DNA of 64,000 bases from Clostridium beijerinckii (GTDB taxonomy: Bacteria; Bacillota; Clostridia; Clostridiales; Clostridiaceae): contig NZ_CP073653.1 in NCBI RefSeq assembly GCF_018223745.1, positions 425,001 to 489,000 on the forward strand, read 5' to 3'. The notes under the pieces were generated by a model. It worked only from the letters and a program-made list of their open reading frames with translations, ran no database searches and had not been told where the DNA came from. Positions within the stretch are counted from its first letter, which is position 1. The number at the start of each line of letters is the position of its first letter. The translations under genes and the position numbers were made by a program. This document shows positions 11,104-19,467 of the stretch, one piece after another.

Positions 11104-11667
11104 TTAAAAATAATTGAGAGCATTTTCATACATTAGGTGATGGCCAAGTGAATTCATGTGAATTCCATCTAAATAAATATCATCCCTATTAAATGTCAAA
11201 TCGTAGAAATTGATAAATTGAAGATTGTATTTATTAGATAATTTAATGAGTTCATCCTTTAAATATTGAAGTTCTTTTTCTGCATAAGAATATAGATGCG
11301 AAGGAGAAAAAAGCGAATTTGCCATTTGGCCAATAATCTTAGGGGGAATTCCTAAAGTCACTTTTGAGCCTATATTTAGTCCATCATTAATCATTATTCC
11401 AATATTACTAATTATAAAAGGAATTTTGCGTCCTAGAAGAAGATCATTGCTACCTCCCATTATAAAAATTTTCGATGGAGAATAAATTAAAACATCATCA
11501 TTATAGCGAGTAAGCATTGAAGTGGTAGTATCACCATTACAGGCTTTATTTAATGATGAAAGGGAGCGTTCTTGCGTAAGTTTGTAAACCCAAGAATTTT
11601 GTTTAGTTACCCCATATCCTAAAGTTAGGCTGTCTCCAAAGAAAATGATATCAAGCTTATTATTCAT
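11104..11667 (-). CDS. SGNH/GDSL-family hydrolase
   Basis: A 187-residue esterase or lipase-like protein without a signal peptide. The SGNH blocks are all visible: GDSLTLGYG near the N terminus (catalytic Ser), the block II Gly region, GGSNDLLLG (block III Asn), and DGIHMNSLGH near the C terminus (catalytic Asp/His). AAAGGAG lies upstream of the ATG at 11667. It follows the RusA-like gene at 21 bp on the same strand, so the two probably share a transcript. The substrate is unknown; the family includes lysophospholipases and carbohydrate esterases. Confidence 0.85.
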   Translation of the reverse strand: MNNKLDIIFFGDSLTLGYGVTKQNSWVYKLTQERSLSSLNKACNGDTTTSMLTRYNDDVLIYSPSKIFIMGGSNDLLLGRKIPFIISNIGIMINDGLNIGSKVTLGIPPKIIGQMANSLFSPSHLYSYAEKELQYLKDELIKLSNKYNLQFINFYDLTFNRDDIYLDGIHMNSLGHHLMYENALNYF

Positions 11668-11688
11668 ATATAGACTCCTTTTATGTAA

Positions 11689-12387
11689 TTAGAATAGTTT
11701 GTTAAAGCACCTTTTACATATTAATGTTTTTCCTGAATCGGCTTTTACATAATCATCTGAAATAATGGCTTTATTGCAGATGTTACATATAATCATTTCG
11801 CTAGACATTAATGAGTTAGACGAGTTTTTTTTTGATTTTTTATCACGTTTATTTTCAGCATTGCAATCAAGTTTATCTTTTTGATAATCAGTTGCAGAAC
11901 TACTAGTTTTATCAGATAGTATATTTTTTCTTATTGGAGAATATAATTTAGGTTTTAAGGAAGTAGTTCTTTTGATAACTTTATAGCTAAAATCATATTC
12001 ACTTTCAGCAAAGAGTTCTAGTTCAAATCTTGGATTCTCTTTATCATAATATTCTTCTGTAAAGATTTTGGTTATCTGAGCATCATTTATAATTAATCCA
12101 CTTTTTTCAATGCCATCAAATATACTTTTTGTAATATTAATGGTATCTGGATGACGCTTTTCACTTTTATAATATACTCTTAGTAAAGCTATTAGACTTT
12201 CAGAAAAAACAACATCAGGATTTTGATTTCTTGCAAGAAGTGCTATTTCCTGTTCGTATAGAGCATACCTATCATGATATTTTCCAGAGCTATGTGGTAG
12301 GATTGCACGTCCATTTAGATTGTGTAACTTAAAATTGGATTTTGTAATAGGTGATCCTTTAATTATAACTTTAGCATAGTTAGACAT
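11689..12387 (-). CDS. RusA-like Holliday junction resolvase fold with C-terminal zinc ribbon
   Basis: A 232-residue protein. Residues 1-130 match the RusA family (PF05866-like): RHPDTINITKSIFDGIEKSG followed by LIINDAQI. Relative to E. coli RusA, the first Asp, the Lys and the late Asp are retained, but the second catalytic Asp is Ile, so activity is uncertain. A Ser/Lys-rich linker leads to a C-terminal zinc ribbon with two CxxC pairs (CNIC, CKRC). RusA genes usually sit in phages; no phage genes surround this one. GAGGAG precedes the ATG. It may act in DNA or RNA binding rather than junction cleavage. Confidence 0.65.
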   Translation of the reverse strand: MSNYAKVIIKGSPITKSNFKLHNLNGRAILPHSSGKYHDRYALYEQEIALLARNQNPDVVFSESLIALLRVYYKSEKRHPDTINITKSIFDGIEKSGLIINDAQITKIFTEEYYDKENPRFELELFAESEYDFSYKVIKRTTSLKPKLYSPIRKNILSDKTSSSATDYQKDKLDCNAENKRDKKSKKNSSNSLMSSEMIICNICNKAIISDDYVKADSGKTLICKRCFNKLF

Positions 12388-12863
12388 TTAAATTCTCCTC
12401 GTGAAAGTATATTTGTTATCTCAAATATACATCATATGTACCTTTTATACAACAAGTTAATATTACAATGAAATTGTGAGAATAAGATATATGTTAAGTG
12501 CATTTGTATAACTAGAAAAATTGAACTTTGATAATATTGTATAGATAAAGTATAATATTTTAGTAATTAAAATATAGAATAGTTTGCGCATTGAAAAGAT
12601 ATGATTTCATAAATATTAAGAAGATATTAAACAATATATAAATACGAGATTTTATCTTTTTTTTAAGATAAAATAGATTTAGATAAATTAAATAATGTTA
12701 TAGTAAAGTATTTAATTTATCTAGTTCTTAATTTTAACTAATATATCAAAGTTTTCTCTTGTTAGATTAGTTAAAATTAAGTTATAAATAGGCTTAATCA
12801 GCTTATTTAGATAGATCAGAATAAATAATTTTATTTGAATTGTAATAAAAAGAGGTATTAGAT
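12388..12863. other. Intergenic region with two inverted repeats, upstream of tsaD
   Basis: This 476-bp AT-rich region separates the divergent RusA-like and tsaD genes. No coding potential is convincing. It contains a 10-bp hairpin at 12649-12674 and a 15-bp perfect inverted repeat at 12727-12781, listed separately. Promoters for both genes must lie here, but no strong consensus pair was identified. Confidence 0.6.
12727..12781. repeat. 15-bp perfect inverted repeat upstream of tsaD
   Basis: CTTAATTTTAACTAA at 12727-12741 is exactly complementary to 12767-12781, with a 25-nt spacer. No T-run follows on either strand, so it is not an ordinary terminator. It lies 82 bp before the tsaD start. 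Confidence 0.7.
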
Positions 12864-13883
12864 ATGAATAAAAAAATAATTTTAGCAATAGAATCAAGTT
12901 GTGATGAAACTGCTGCTGCAGTAGTTGTGAATGGTAGAGAAGTTTTATCAAATATAATTGCTTCACAAATTGATACTCATAAAAAATTTGGAGGAGTGGT
13001 TCCAGAGGTTGCATCGAGAATGCATATTGAGGCAGTAGATAGTGTTGTAAAAGCCGCATTATTAGAAGCAGGAATTTCAATAGATGATGTTGACGCAATA
13101 GGAGTTACGTATGGACCAGGACTTGTTGGGGCACTTTTGGTTGGGCTTCAATACGCAAAAGGATTGGCATTAGGTTCTAAAAAGCCTTTAATTGGGGTTA
13201 ATCATATACAAGGACATATTAGTGCTAATTTTATTGAGCATAAAGATTTAAAGCCACCTTTTGTCTCACTAGTGGTTTCAGGAGGACATACTTTTATTGT
13301 GCATGTAAAAGGATATAGGGATTTTGAGGTTATTGGCCAAACAAGAGATGATGCGGCAGGAGAAGCTTATGATAAGGTGGCAAGAGCATTAGAACTTGGA
13401 TATCCGGGCGGACCCAAAATAGATAAGCTAGCTAAGAAAGGAAATAAGGATGCAATAGAATTTCCAAGAGCTAAGTTTCAGGATGATACATTAGATTTTT
13501 CTTTTAGTGGAGTTAAATCAGCTGTGTTGAATTATTTAAATAAGGCAAAAATGAAAGAAGAAGAGATAAATAAAGCTGATATTGCAGCGTCATTTCAAAA
13601 TGCGATAATAGATGTATTAAAGACCAATCTATTCTTAACCTGTGAAAGAAAAGGAATAAAAAAGATTGCAGTGGCAGGTGGTGTTGCATCGAATTCTTGT
13701 TTAAGAGAAACTTTGCTAGAGGAAGGTAGAAAAAAAGGGATTGAAATTCTATTCCCATCACCTATATTGTGTACAGATAATGCAGCAATGATAGGAAGTG
13801 CAGCATATTTCAACTATCAAGAGGGAGCAGTATCAGATTTAAATATAAATGCAAAACCTAACTTAAAACTAGGGGAGAGGTAG
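12864..13883 (+). CDS. tsaD: tRNA N6-adenosine threonylcarbamoyltransferase TsaD
   Basis: A 339-residue member of the Kae1/TsaD family. It transfers the threonylcarbamoyl group from threonylcarbamoyl-AMP to A37 of ANN-decoding tRNAs, working with TsaB and TsaE. The ASKHA-fold signatures are clear: [11 protein letters not shown] near the N terminus, [12 protein letters not shown], the metal-binding NHIQGH (His114, His118), SGGHT, and CTDNAAMIG near the C terminus. Length and start (ATG 12864 after AGAGGT) are normal. The enzyme making its substrate is encoded at 45762. TsaB and TsaE are not in this window. Confidence 0.96.
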   Translation: MNKKIILAIESSCDETAAAVVVNGREVLSNIIASQIDTHKKFGGVVPEVASRMHIEAVDSVVKAALLEAGISIDDVDAIGVTYGPGLVGALLVGLQYAKGLALGSKKPLIGVNHIQGHISANFIEHKDLKPPFVSLVVSGGHTFIVHVKGYRDFEVIGQTRDDAAGEAYDKVARALELGYPGGPKIDKLAKKGNKDAIEFPRAKFQDDTLDFSFSGVKSAVLNYLNKAKMKEEEINKADIAASFQNAIIDVLKTNLFLTCERKGIKKIAVAGGVASNSCLRETLLEEGRKKGIEILFPSPILCTDNAAMIGSAAYFNYQEGAVSDLNINAKPNLKLGER

Positions 13884-13892
13884 AGTCTAGGT

Positions 13893-14894
13893 ATGAAGCT
13901 GTTATCACATTCTAATGGAGTACATAAGGTTGAGAAAGATAAAACCAGCAAAAGGAGCATTTTAAAAAAATGTGTTATCTTTTTTGTGGGATTATTTATC
14001 TTTGGTTTTTTAGTGCAAATTTTAAATGACTTTGTAGATAATACAAGATTAAAATCTAGATTTAAGTATGTCAGAATAGATGGACGTAAAATGGAGTATA
14101 AGCTTAAGACTGGTGGAGATTATACTGTAGTATTTGATGGATCAATTGGAACTACAATGTATGAGTGGGATGATGTTTGTAAGTCATTAGAGGAGAAGAA
14201 GATATCTACCTTTACATATAATAGAGAAGGATATGGATTTAATGATGGCGGGGATAATAGAACGCCAGAAGAGCAGGCTAAGGATTTGAAAGCATTGCTT
14301 AGAAAAGCTGGAGCACCAGAGCCATACGTTTTAGTTGGAGAGGAGTACGGTAGTCTGGTTCTTAGTAATTTTGCCAATTTATATTCAGATTCAGTAGCAG
14401 GAGTTGTGTTAATTAACCCAATATCAGAGGAAAATATTCAAACTAAGGAATTTAAGAATAGTATTAAGTCCAAATATTATAGAAGTATATTTGAGAAAAT
14501 GGGTACGAATTTTAGTTTGACTGCATTGCTAAATAAAGCAGGGTTAACTATGGAAAATGATACGTTTAAGAAGTATTTAAATCAGAATGAATTAGATGAA
14601 TTTCAGAGTTTTGAAAATAAGAAAAATTATAAACAGGCAGTTTCAAACGAACTAGAAAATTTATATAAAGGCATTTCGAATAGTCAAACTAATGAACTAC
14701 TAGGAAATAAGCCATTATATTTAATAACTAATAATGAAGATGATCCTGTTAAAAAGATTGGTAATACAACAGTAACAACTATATATAAAGAGGAAATAGA
14801 GGGATCTCCAATGTCTGTATTAGATCCTGACTCAGTAGTTACCGGCGTTAATAGTGTATTAAAAGATGCTAAGAAGGCAGCTAAAAAATCTTGA
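13893..14894 (+). CDS. Membrane-anchored alpha/beta hydrolase-fold protein without a catalytic serine
   Basis: A 333-residue protein with a basic N terminus, one transmembrane segment (about 26-46) and an extracytoplasmic alpha/beta hydrolase domain. The region YNREGYGFNDGG and then PEPYVLVGEEYGS aligns with alpha/beta hydrolases, where the nucleophile elbow is normally GHSxG. Here it is G-E-E-Y-G (149-153), so Glu151 replaces Ser. Near the C terminus the usual His before LDQPD-like sequence is also absent (GSPMSVLDPDSVV). It is probably a non-catalytic relative, or uses other chemistry. It starts 9 bp after tsaD and is likely co-transcribed with it. Confidence 0.75.
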   Translation: MKLLSHSNGVHKVEKDKTSKRSILKKCVIFFVGLFIFGFLVQILNDFVDNTRLKSRFKYVRIDGRKMEYKLKTGGDYTVVFDGSIGTTMYEWDDVCKSLEEKKISTFTYNREGYGFNDGGDNRTPEEQAKDLKALLRKAGAPEPYVLVGEEYGSLVLSNFANLYSDSVAGVVLINPISEENIQTKEFKNSIKSKYYRSIFEKMGTNFSLTALLNKAGLTMENDTFKKYLNQNELDEFQSFENKKNYKQAVSNELENLYKGISNSQTNELLGNKPLYLITNNEDDPVKKIGNTTVTTIYKEEIEGSPMSVLDPDSVVTGVNSVLKDAKKAAKKS

Positions 14895-15159
14895 TGCTAA
14901 TAAATATGTATATTTTATTAAATATTAAGTATTATTGAATAATTAAGAAATAAAGCTTCTATTGGGCTAAAATTCATAAAAAATTATATCAAATTATATA
15001 TTCTTGTCATTTGTTTGACACATAATAAATCTATACTAACACTATAAAGATAATACTAGTAGATATTTAAAGTATTCTAATATACTTTATAAGAACGAAT
15101 TTGTATAGTTTAATTACTAGTCATATAAGTTGAGAATTGATATATAGGAGGAAAAATAC

Positions 15160-16389
15160 ATGAATAATAATGATAATAACGAAAAATTTATTGATGTAGA
15201 GTCATTACCAGTAGATAAAGGTCAGCAAGTTGCATGGGAAAATTGTTTTCAAAATAGTAATAATTATGTAGATCCGAAGAGAAAGAAAAGAAGAGGTCTG
15301 CGCATGCTAGGAAGGATTGCAGGAATTTTAGTTCTTACAATGGTAGGAGGGGCAATTGGAAGTGCTGCTACTTATTCATTCATGAAAACTAATAATGTTG
15401 CTGCAACTAAACAAATAACAAGTTATATTCCGCAATCATTCACATCAAGCACTCCTGATGCAATGTCAGCGGCAGATGCATTTAATAAAGTTGCGCCAGC
15501 AGTTGTCATTGTTTCGACGAAAGGTTCATCTAACAGTGGATTTATGAACGGCGAAGTTGAGGGGATGGGATCAGGGTTCATTATAAATGAAGAAGGATAT
15601 ATACTAACTAACTATCACGTAATTGCAAATGCTAAAGAAATTACAGTAACTTTAAGTAATAATACTGAAGTAAGTGCAACAGTAGTAAATTATGATCAAG
15701 ATAGAGATGTTGCAATGCTTAAATTAAAAGATGGAACTAAAGTTCCTGCTGTTGCAGAACTTGGAGACTCTGATGAAGTATATCCAGGAGCTGAGGTTAT
15801 AGCAATTGGAACACCTCTCTCAAAGAATTTTGCTCAGACACTTACAAAGGGAGTTATAAGTGGAAGCAATAGAACAATAGATGATAGTGGAAAAAGTGTA
15901 GATTTCATTCAAACAGATGCAGCTATTAATCCTGGAAATAGTGGAGGTCCATTAGTGAATGCTAAAGGGCAAGTTATAGGAATAAATTCTATGAAGATAG
16001 GTTCTGATGCATCGGGATCATCAACACCAGTTGAAGGTATAGGGTTTGCAATACCTATAAATGAAGTTAAGAATAAGATAGATGCTTTATCAAAACCTAT
16101 ATTAAATCTAGGAATTCAGATAAGAGAAATTGACAGCGCTACTGCTAAGAAATACGATTTGGTAGAAGGAATATATGTATCTTCTGTTGAAGAGTATTCA
16201 CCGGCTGAAAAAGGTGGTCTTAAGATTGGAGATATAATTGTTAAATGCGACGGAAAAGAAGCTAAGACATTCGATGAACTTAAGACAATAAAGGAAAGTA
16301 AGAATGCTGGGGATACTATGAAGATAGAAGTAATTAGAGATAAGAAAACTATTGATTTGTCAGTTGTATTAGAAGAAAAATCTAATTAA
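15160..16389 (+). CDS. htrA: HtrA/DegP-like serine protease with PDZ domain
   Basis: A 409-residue membrane-anchored protease for extracytoplasmic protein quality control. A cytoplasmic N terminus of about 48 residues precedes one transmembrane helix (about 51-73), a trypsin-like domain (about 105-290) and one PDZ domain (about 305-400). The catalytic triad is visible: His153 in TNYHVI, Asp183 in DRDVAML, Ser261 in NPGNSGGP. An ideal AGGAGG precedes ATG 15160. A 17-bp-stem terminator follows, so it is monocistronic. No two-component system of the CssRS type is adjacent. Confidence 0.94.
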   Translation: MNNNDNNEKFIDVESLPVDKGQQVAWENCFQNSNNYVDPKRKKRRGLRMLGRIAGILVLTMVGGAIGSAATYSFMKTNNVAATKQITSYIPQSFTSSTPDAMSAADAFNKVAPAVVIVSTKGSSNSGFMNGEVEGMGSGFIINEEGYILTNYHVIANAKEITVTLSNNTEVSATVVNYDQDRDVAMLKLKDGTKVPAVAELGDSDEVYPGAEVIAIGTPLSKNFAQTLTKGVISGSNRTIDDSGKSVDFIQTDAAINPGNSGGPLVNAKGQVIGINSMKIGSDASGSSTPVEGIGFAIPINEVKNKIDALSKPILNLGIQIREIDSATAKKYDLVEGIYVSSVEEYSPAEKGGLKIGDIIVKCDGKEAKTFDELKTIKESKNAGDTMKIEVIRDKKTIDLSVVLEEKSN

Positions 16390-16426
16390 AATCCTTCTAA
16401 ATAGAAATTAAATATATTTGAGTGTT

Positions 16427-16469
16427 AAAACTAGAATTGATAAATTTAATGTTATCAATTCTAGTTTTT
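16427..16469 (+). terminator. Terminator after htrA
   Basis: A 17-bp perfect stem (AAAACTAGAATTGATAA and complement) with an 8-nt loop, followed by T residues. Confidence 0.85.
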
Positions 16470-16588
16470 ATTGCATCAAAATAATATTCTTTAAAACTTT
16501 AAGGAAAAGTAGTAAAATTAAAGATTATAAGGGTAAGGTATCTTAATTTAATAGTTTTTTGATATCTAAATGGAGAAGGGGATAATTT

Positions 16589-16897
16589 ATGGAGGAAATA
16601 ATATTAAATATAATAATGCACAGCGGGGAAGCACGAACTTTTTCTATGGAAGCAATTACTTTAGCTAAACAAGGAAATTTTGATAAAGCAAAAGGGTTAA
16701 TAATAAAAGCTGATGAGGAATTAGGATATGCACATAATTCTCAAACAAGTTTAATTCAGGGAGAAGCTGTAAATGAGAAAATAGAATTCTCCTTGCTTTT
16801 AGTTCACGCTCAAGATCACTTAATGACTACAATGGTTTTGAAGGATTTAGCGGTTGAATTAATAGAAGTGCATGAAAAAATAAGTTCTATTAAATAG
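16589..16897 (+). CDS. PTS lactose/cellobiose-type IIA protein (orphan)
   Basis: A 102-residue, all-helical IIA protein of the lactose/chitobiose family. It should accept phosphate from HPr on a histidine and pass it to a IIB domain. The diagnostic motif LLVHAQDHLMTT is intact, with His73 the expected phosphorylation site and Asp76 the expected metal ligand of the trimer. No IIB or IIC gene lies nearby. Instead the next gene, 12 bp downstream, encodes a solute-binding protein. It may serve a permease encoded elsewhere, or regulate. GGAGAAGGGG precedes ATG 16589. Confidence 0.85.
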   Translation: MEEIILNIIMHSGEARTFSMEAITLAKQGNFDKAKGLIIKADEELGYAHNSQTSLIQGEAVNEKIEFSLLLVHAQDHLMTTMVLKDLAVELIEVHEKISSIK

Positions 16898-16909
16898 AGG
16901 TATATAAAT

Positions 16910-18064
16910 ATGAAAAATAAAATTAAATATGCTATTGTATTTTCGGTTCTTTTGTTAATTGGAATAGTAAGCATTAATCTATTTCAACCGAATAAAGAGC
17001 AACAAGTTAGAGGAAATATAGAGCTCTTAGTAAATGAGAATTCTTATGAGTACTTAGTTGAGTGCGCCAATAATTTTATGAAGGAGAATGATAGGACTTC
17101 AATAAGTGTAAAGAAGTTAGAAAATTACAATCAGATAGTTAATAATAATTCAGAAGGAAGTACGAAATCAAAGATTTCTAGTATAGCGCAGATAGATAGG
17201 TTTAGTTTTGATAAACTAAAATTGGATAACTATGAGTATTATAACAAGGATGATAAGCTCTTGAGCGAATATGCTAAGAATTTTTCTAAGTATAGGGTGG
17301 CTCAGGTTAAATATGGTGATAGTTCCATAGGAATACCTTTAACATCTAGGCCATTAGCTTTCTATGTCAGAGAAGATTTATTAAAAAGTTACGGATATGA
17401 AAGAGATAGTCTGAATACATGGGATGATATTATAAGGATTGGAAAAGATATTCATGAAAAAAGTAACGGAAAAATATTTATAATTAATGCAACTGATCAA
17501 GATTACGAAGATTTGATGGATCTATTAACCATGGAAACATTAAGTGATGGTGATAAAAGCACAGATGTAGTTAAATCAGAAGTTCAAGCTATGATGAAAA
17601 AACTAGAGGATAATAATATTTTAAATTTACAAAATGGAGGAGAATTCTTAGCAAGAATATCGTCTATTAATGCAATGAAAGAAATAGCAGCATTAGATGT
17701 TCCTTGTACGTGGAGCGTTAATAACGTGCCTAGCCTTAAACCAGGGGCTAATAAGTTTTTTTCATCAGAAGGAGATAATTTATTAATATTAAACCAAAAC
17801 AGCGAGAATGATAAGCTAATTGAAAAATTTATAACTTACGTAATAACGAACAACAAGGAAGCTGTTAAATATGTTAAGGAAGGAAAGTTTTTCTCAAGCT
17901 ATTTATATACTTATAATACTAAAGATATTGAGGAGCCAGTAAAAAATTTTACTGGAAAAAGTCCTCTTGTAGTATTAAGTAATATAGAAGAAAAAACTCC
18001 AATCATAAGTAATTACGATGAATATATAAAGATAAAGCAAGAGATTCGAGCAAATACCAATTAA
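16910..18064 (+). CDS. Membrane-anchored extracellular solute-binding protein (family 1-like), without transporter genes
   Basis: A 384-residue protein with an N-terminal hydrophobic segment (about 7-25) and a fold resembling carbohydrate-binding proteins of ABC transporters: GIPLTSRPLAFYVREDLL, then NTWDDIIRIGKDI. There is no lipobox cysteine, so it is either secreted or held by an uncleaved signal anchor, unlike most Gram-positive binding proteins. No permease or ATPase gene is next to it. It is paired with the orphan PTS IIA gene upstream. A sensory or scavenging role is possible; the ligand is unknown. Confidence 0.7.
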   Translation: MKNKIKYAIVFSVLLLIGIVSINLFQPNKEQQVRGNIELLVNENSYEYLVECANNFMKENDRTSISVKKLENYNQIVNNNSEGSTKSKISSIAQIDRFSFDKLKLDNYEYYNKDDKLLSEYAKNFSKYRVAQVKYGDSSIGIPLTSRPLAFYVREDLLKSYGYERDSLNTWDDIIRIGKDIHEKSNGKIFIINATDQDYEDLMDLLTMETLSDGDKSTDVVKSEVQAMMKKLEDNNILNLQNGGEFLARISSINAMKEIAALDVPCTWSVNNVPSLKPGANKFFSSEGDNLLILNQNSENDKLIEKFITYVITNNKEAVKYVKEGKFFSSYLYTYNTKDIEEPVKNFTGKSPLVVLSNIEEKTPIISNYDEYIKIKQEIRANTN

Positions 18065-18097
18065 TAATGAGAATTTATATAAATAGTTTTAGATTAT

Positions 18098-18145
18098 CAG
18101 CATTATAAGAAAAACAGTAATGTGTTTCTTATAATGCTGAATTTA
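18098..18145 (+). terminator. Terminator after the IIA/solute-binding pair
   Basis: A 15-bp stem (CAGCATTATAAGAAA at 18098-18112 with its complement at 18125-18139), followed by an AT-rich tail. Confidence 0.65.
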
Positions 18146-18220
18146 TTTTAAATAGTATTTGAAATATCACTCTGAATTCACATTTAATTTATTACTAAAG
18201 ATTTAAATAATTATAAAAGT

Positions 18221-19339
18221 CTAAGATATTAAACTTCTATAGGCATTTAAGGTATTCTTGGCAGTCTTATTCCAAGTAAAGTTGAGGCTTCTTAGATATC
18301 CCTTTTCACTAAGCTCAGCTTTTAAAGTTTCATTATTCAAAAGATCAACTAAGGCATTGTCTAATTCTTCTATATTATAAGGATTTATCAAAATAGCACT
18401 ATCACCAGTTACTTCTGGAATAGAAGTTATAGAAGATGTTATAACTGGTGCCTTACAGCTCATTGCTTCAAGCGGAGGAAGGCCAAATCCTTCATAGAAG
18501 GAAGGGTATACAAATGCATCACACCCGCTATAAAGAACAGGAAGAATATCATCTTCTATATATCCACAAAAAACAACTTTGTCTTGTAAGTTATTTTCTT
18601 GAACAAATGAAAGTAACTTTTCACCTTCATCTTTTAAAGGGCCCCCAAGCAATAACTTATAAGGCTTATTCAAGTCTTTATAAACTTTACAAAATGATTT
18701 AATTAATCCTAAGGCATTTTTCCTTAAACTAAACCCACCTATATATAATATATAAGGATCATCAACTTTAAATGTGTTTTTTACGTATAGCTTACATTGA
18801 TTCTTATCCAAAGGTTTAAAATTATTATTAGCGGCAAGTGGAGTTACAAATATTTTTTCTTCAGGATAAAAACTAAAGAATTTCAATATATCTCTTTTAG
18901 AGTATTCAGAAACTGTTAGAATGCCGCGTGAATTAGAAATTATATTTGGCATATTATTTAAAAATCGTTCTAGGTATCCTTTGCCAACAGTTTCAGGCAT
19001 TATATATGGGATTAGATCATGGATTGTAACTATAGTTGGTATTTTTGTATCAAAATCGAGTCCTATTCCGTTTTGAGGAATATGATATAGGTCAGCATGG
19101 ACCTTGTTAAGTGCATTAGGTATATAATATCTTTCATAAAAACCGCCATGTCTACCTGAAGAATAAATTATATTAACATTTTCCTTATTGAATTCTTTGT
19201 TAAATTTTCCAGAGCAAAATAGAGTGAATTCATCATTCGAATCTAAAGAAAGAATCTCTGATATGAGATTACTAGTATAAGTACCAATTCCAGTTCCTTG
19301 ATGTAACGTGGAACTACGAGCATCAATGGCAATTTTCAT
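18221..19339 (-). CDS. GT4-family glycosyltransferase, CotSA-like (spore coat island)
   Basis: A 372-residue GT-B fold glycosyltransferase. The N-terminal Rossmann half begins MKIAIDARSS. The C-terminal donor-binding half contains GGFSLRKN, then PSFYEGFGLPPLEAM with the ExFGxPxxEA signature of family GT4. It should transfer a sugar from a nucleotide donor. It lies divergent to a CotS-type gene; in Bacillus subtilis cotS is paired with the glycosyltransferase cotSA. A spore-coat or spore-surface glycan role is therefore inferred. GAGGTG precedes the ATG at 19339. It is about 40% similar by eye to the second glycosyltransferase at 22723. Confidence 0.85.
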   Translation of the reverse strand: MKIAIDARSSTLHQGTGIGTYTSNLISEILSLDSNDEFTLFCSGKFNKEFNKENVNIIYSSGRHGGFYERYYIPNALNKVHADLYHIPQNGIGLDFDTKIPTIVTIHDLIPYIMPETVGKGYLERFLNNMPNIISNSRGILTVSEYSKRDILKFFSFYPEEKIFVTPLAANNNFKPLDKNQCKLYVKNTFKVDDPYILYIGGFSLRKNALGLIKSFCKVYKDLNKPYKLLLGGPLKDEGEKLLSFVQENNLQDKVVFCGYIEDDILPVLYSGCDAFVYPSFYEGFGLPPLEAMSCKAPVITSSITSIPEVTGDSAILINPYNIEELDNALVDLLNNETLKAELSEKGYLRSLNFTWNKTAKNTLNAYRSLIS

Positions 19340-19409
19340 ATGAACACCTCAACAAATTACATATATAATACAGAATATTATTAGTTTTTAATTTTTGTGA
19401 ATATAAATC

Positions 19410-19437
19410 ACAATAAATTATTTGAGCACATATAATA
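19410..19437 (+). promoter_or_regulatory. Sigma-K-type promoter upstream of the first cotS-like gene
   Basis: AC at 19410-19411, a 17-nt spacer, then CATATAATA at 19429-19437, which matches the Bacillus sigma-K pattern AC-N16/17-CATAnnnTA exactly. It is 30 bp upstream of the ATG at 19468. Confidence 0.6.
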
Positions 19438-19467
19438 AAAATAAATAATAGCTGGTAGGAAAAGTTT

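Noticed and set aside
15015..15048. Sigma-A promoter for htrA using TTGACA at 15015
   Set aside because: The available -10-like hexamers lie at spacings of 11 or 22 nt, outside the usable range.
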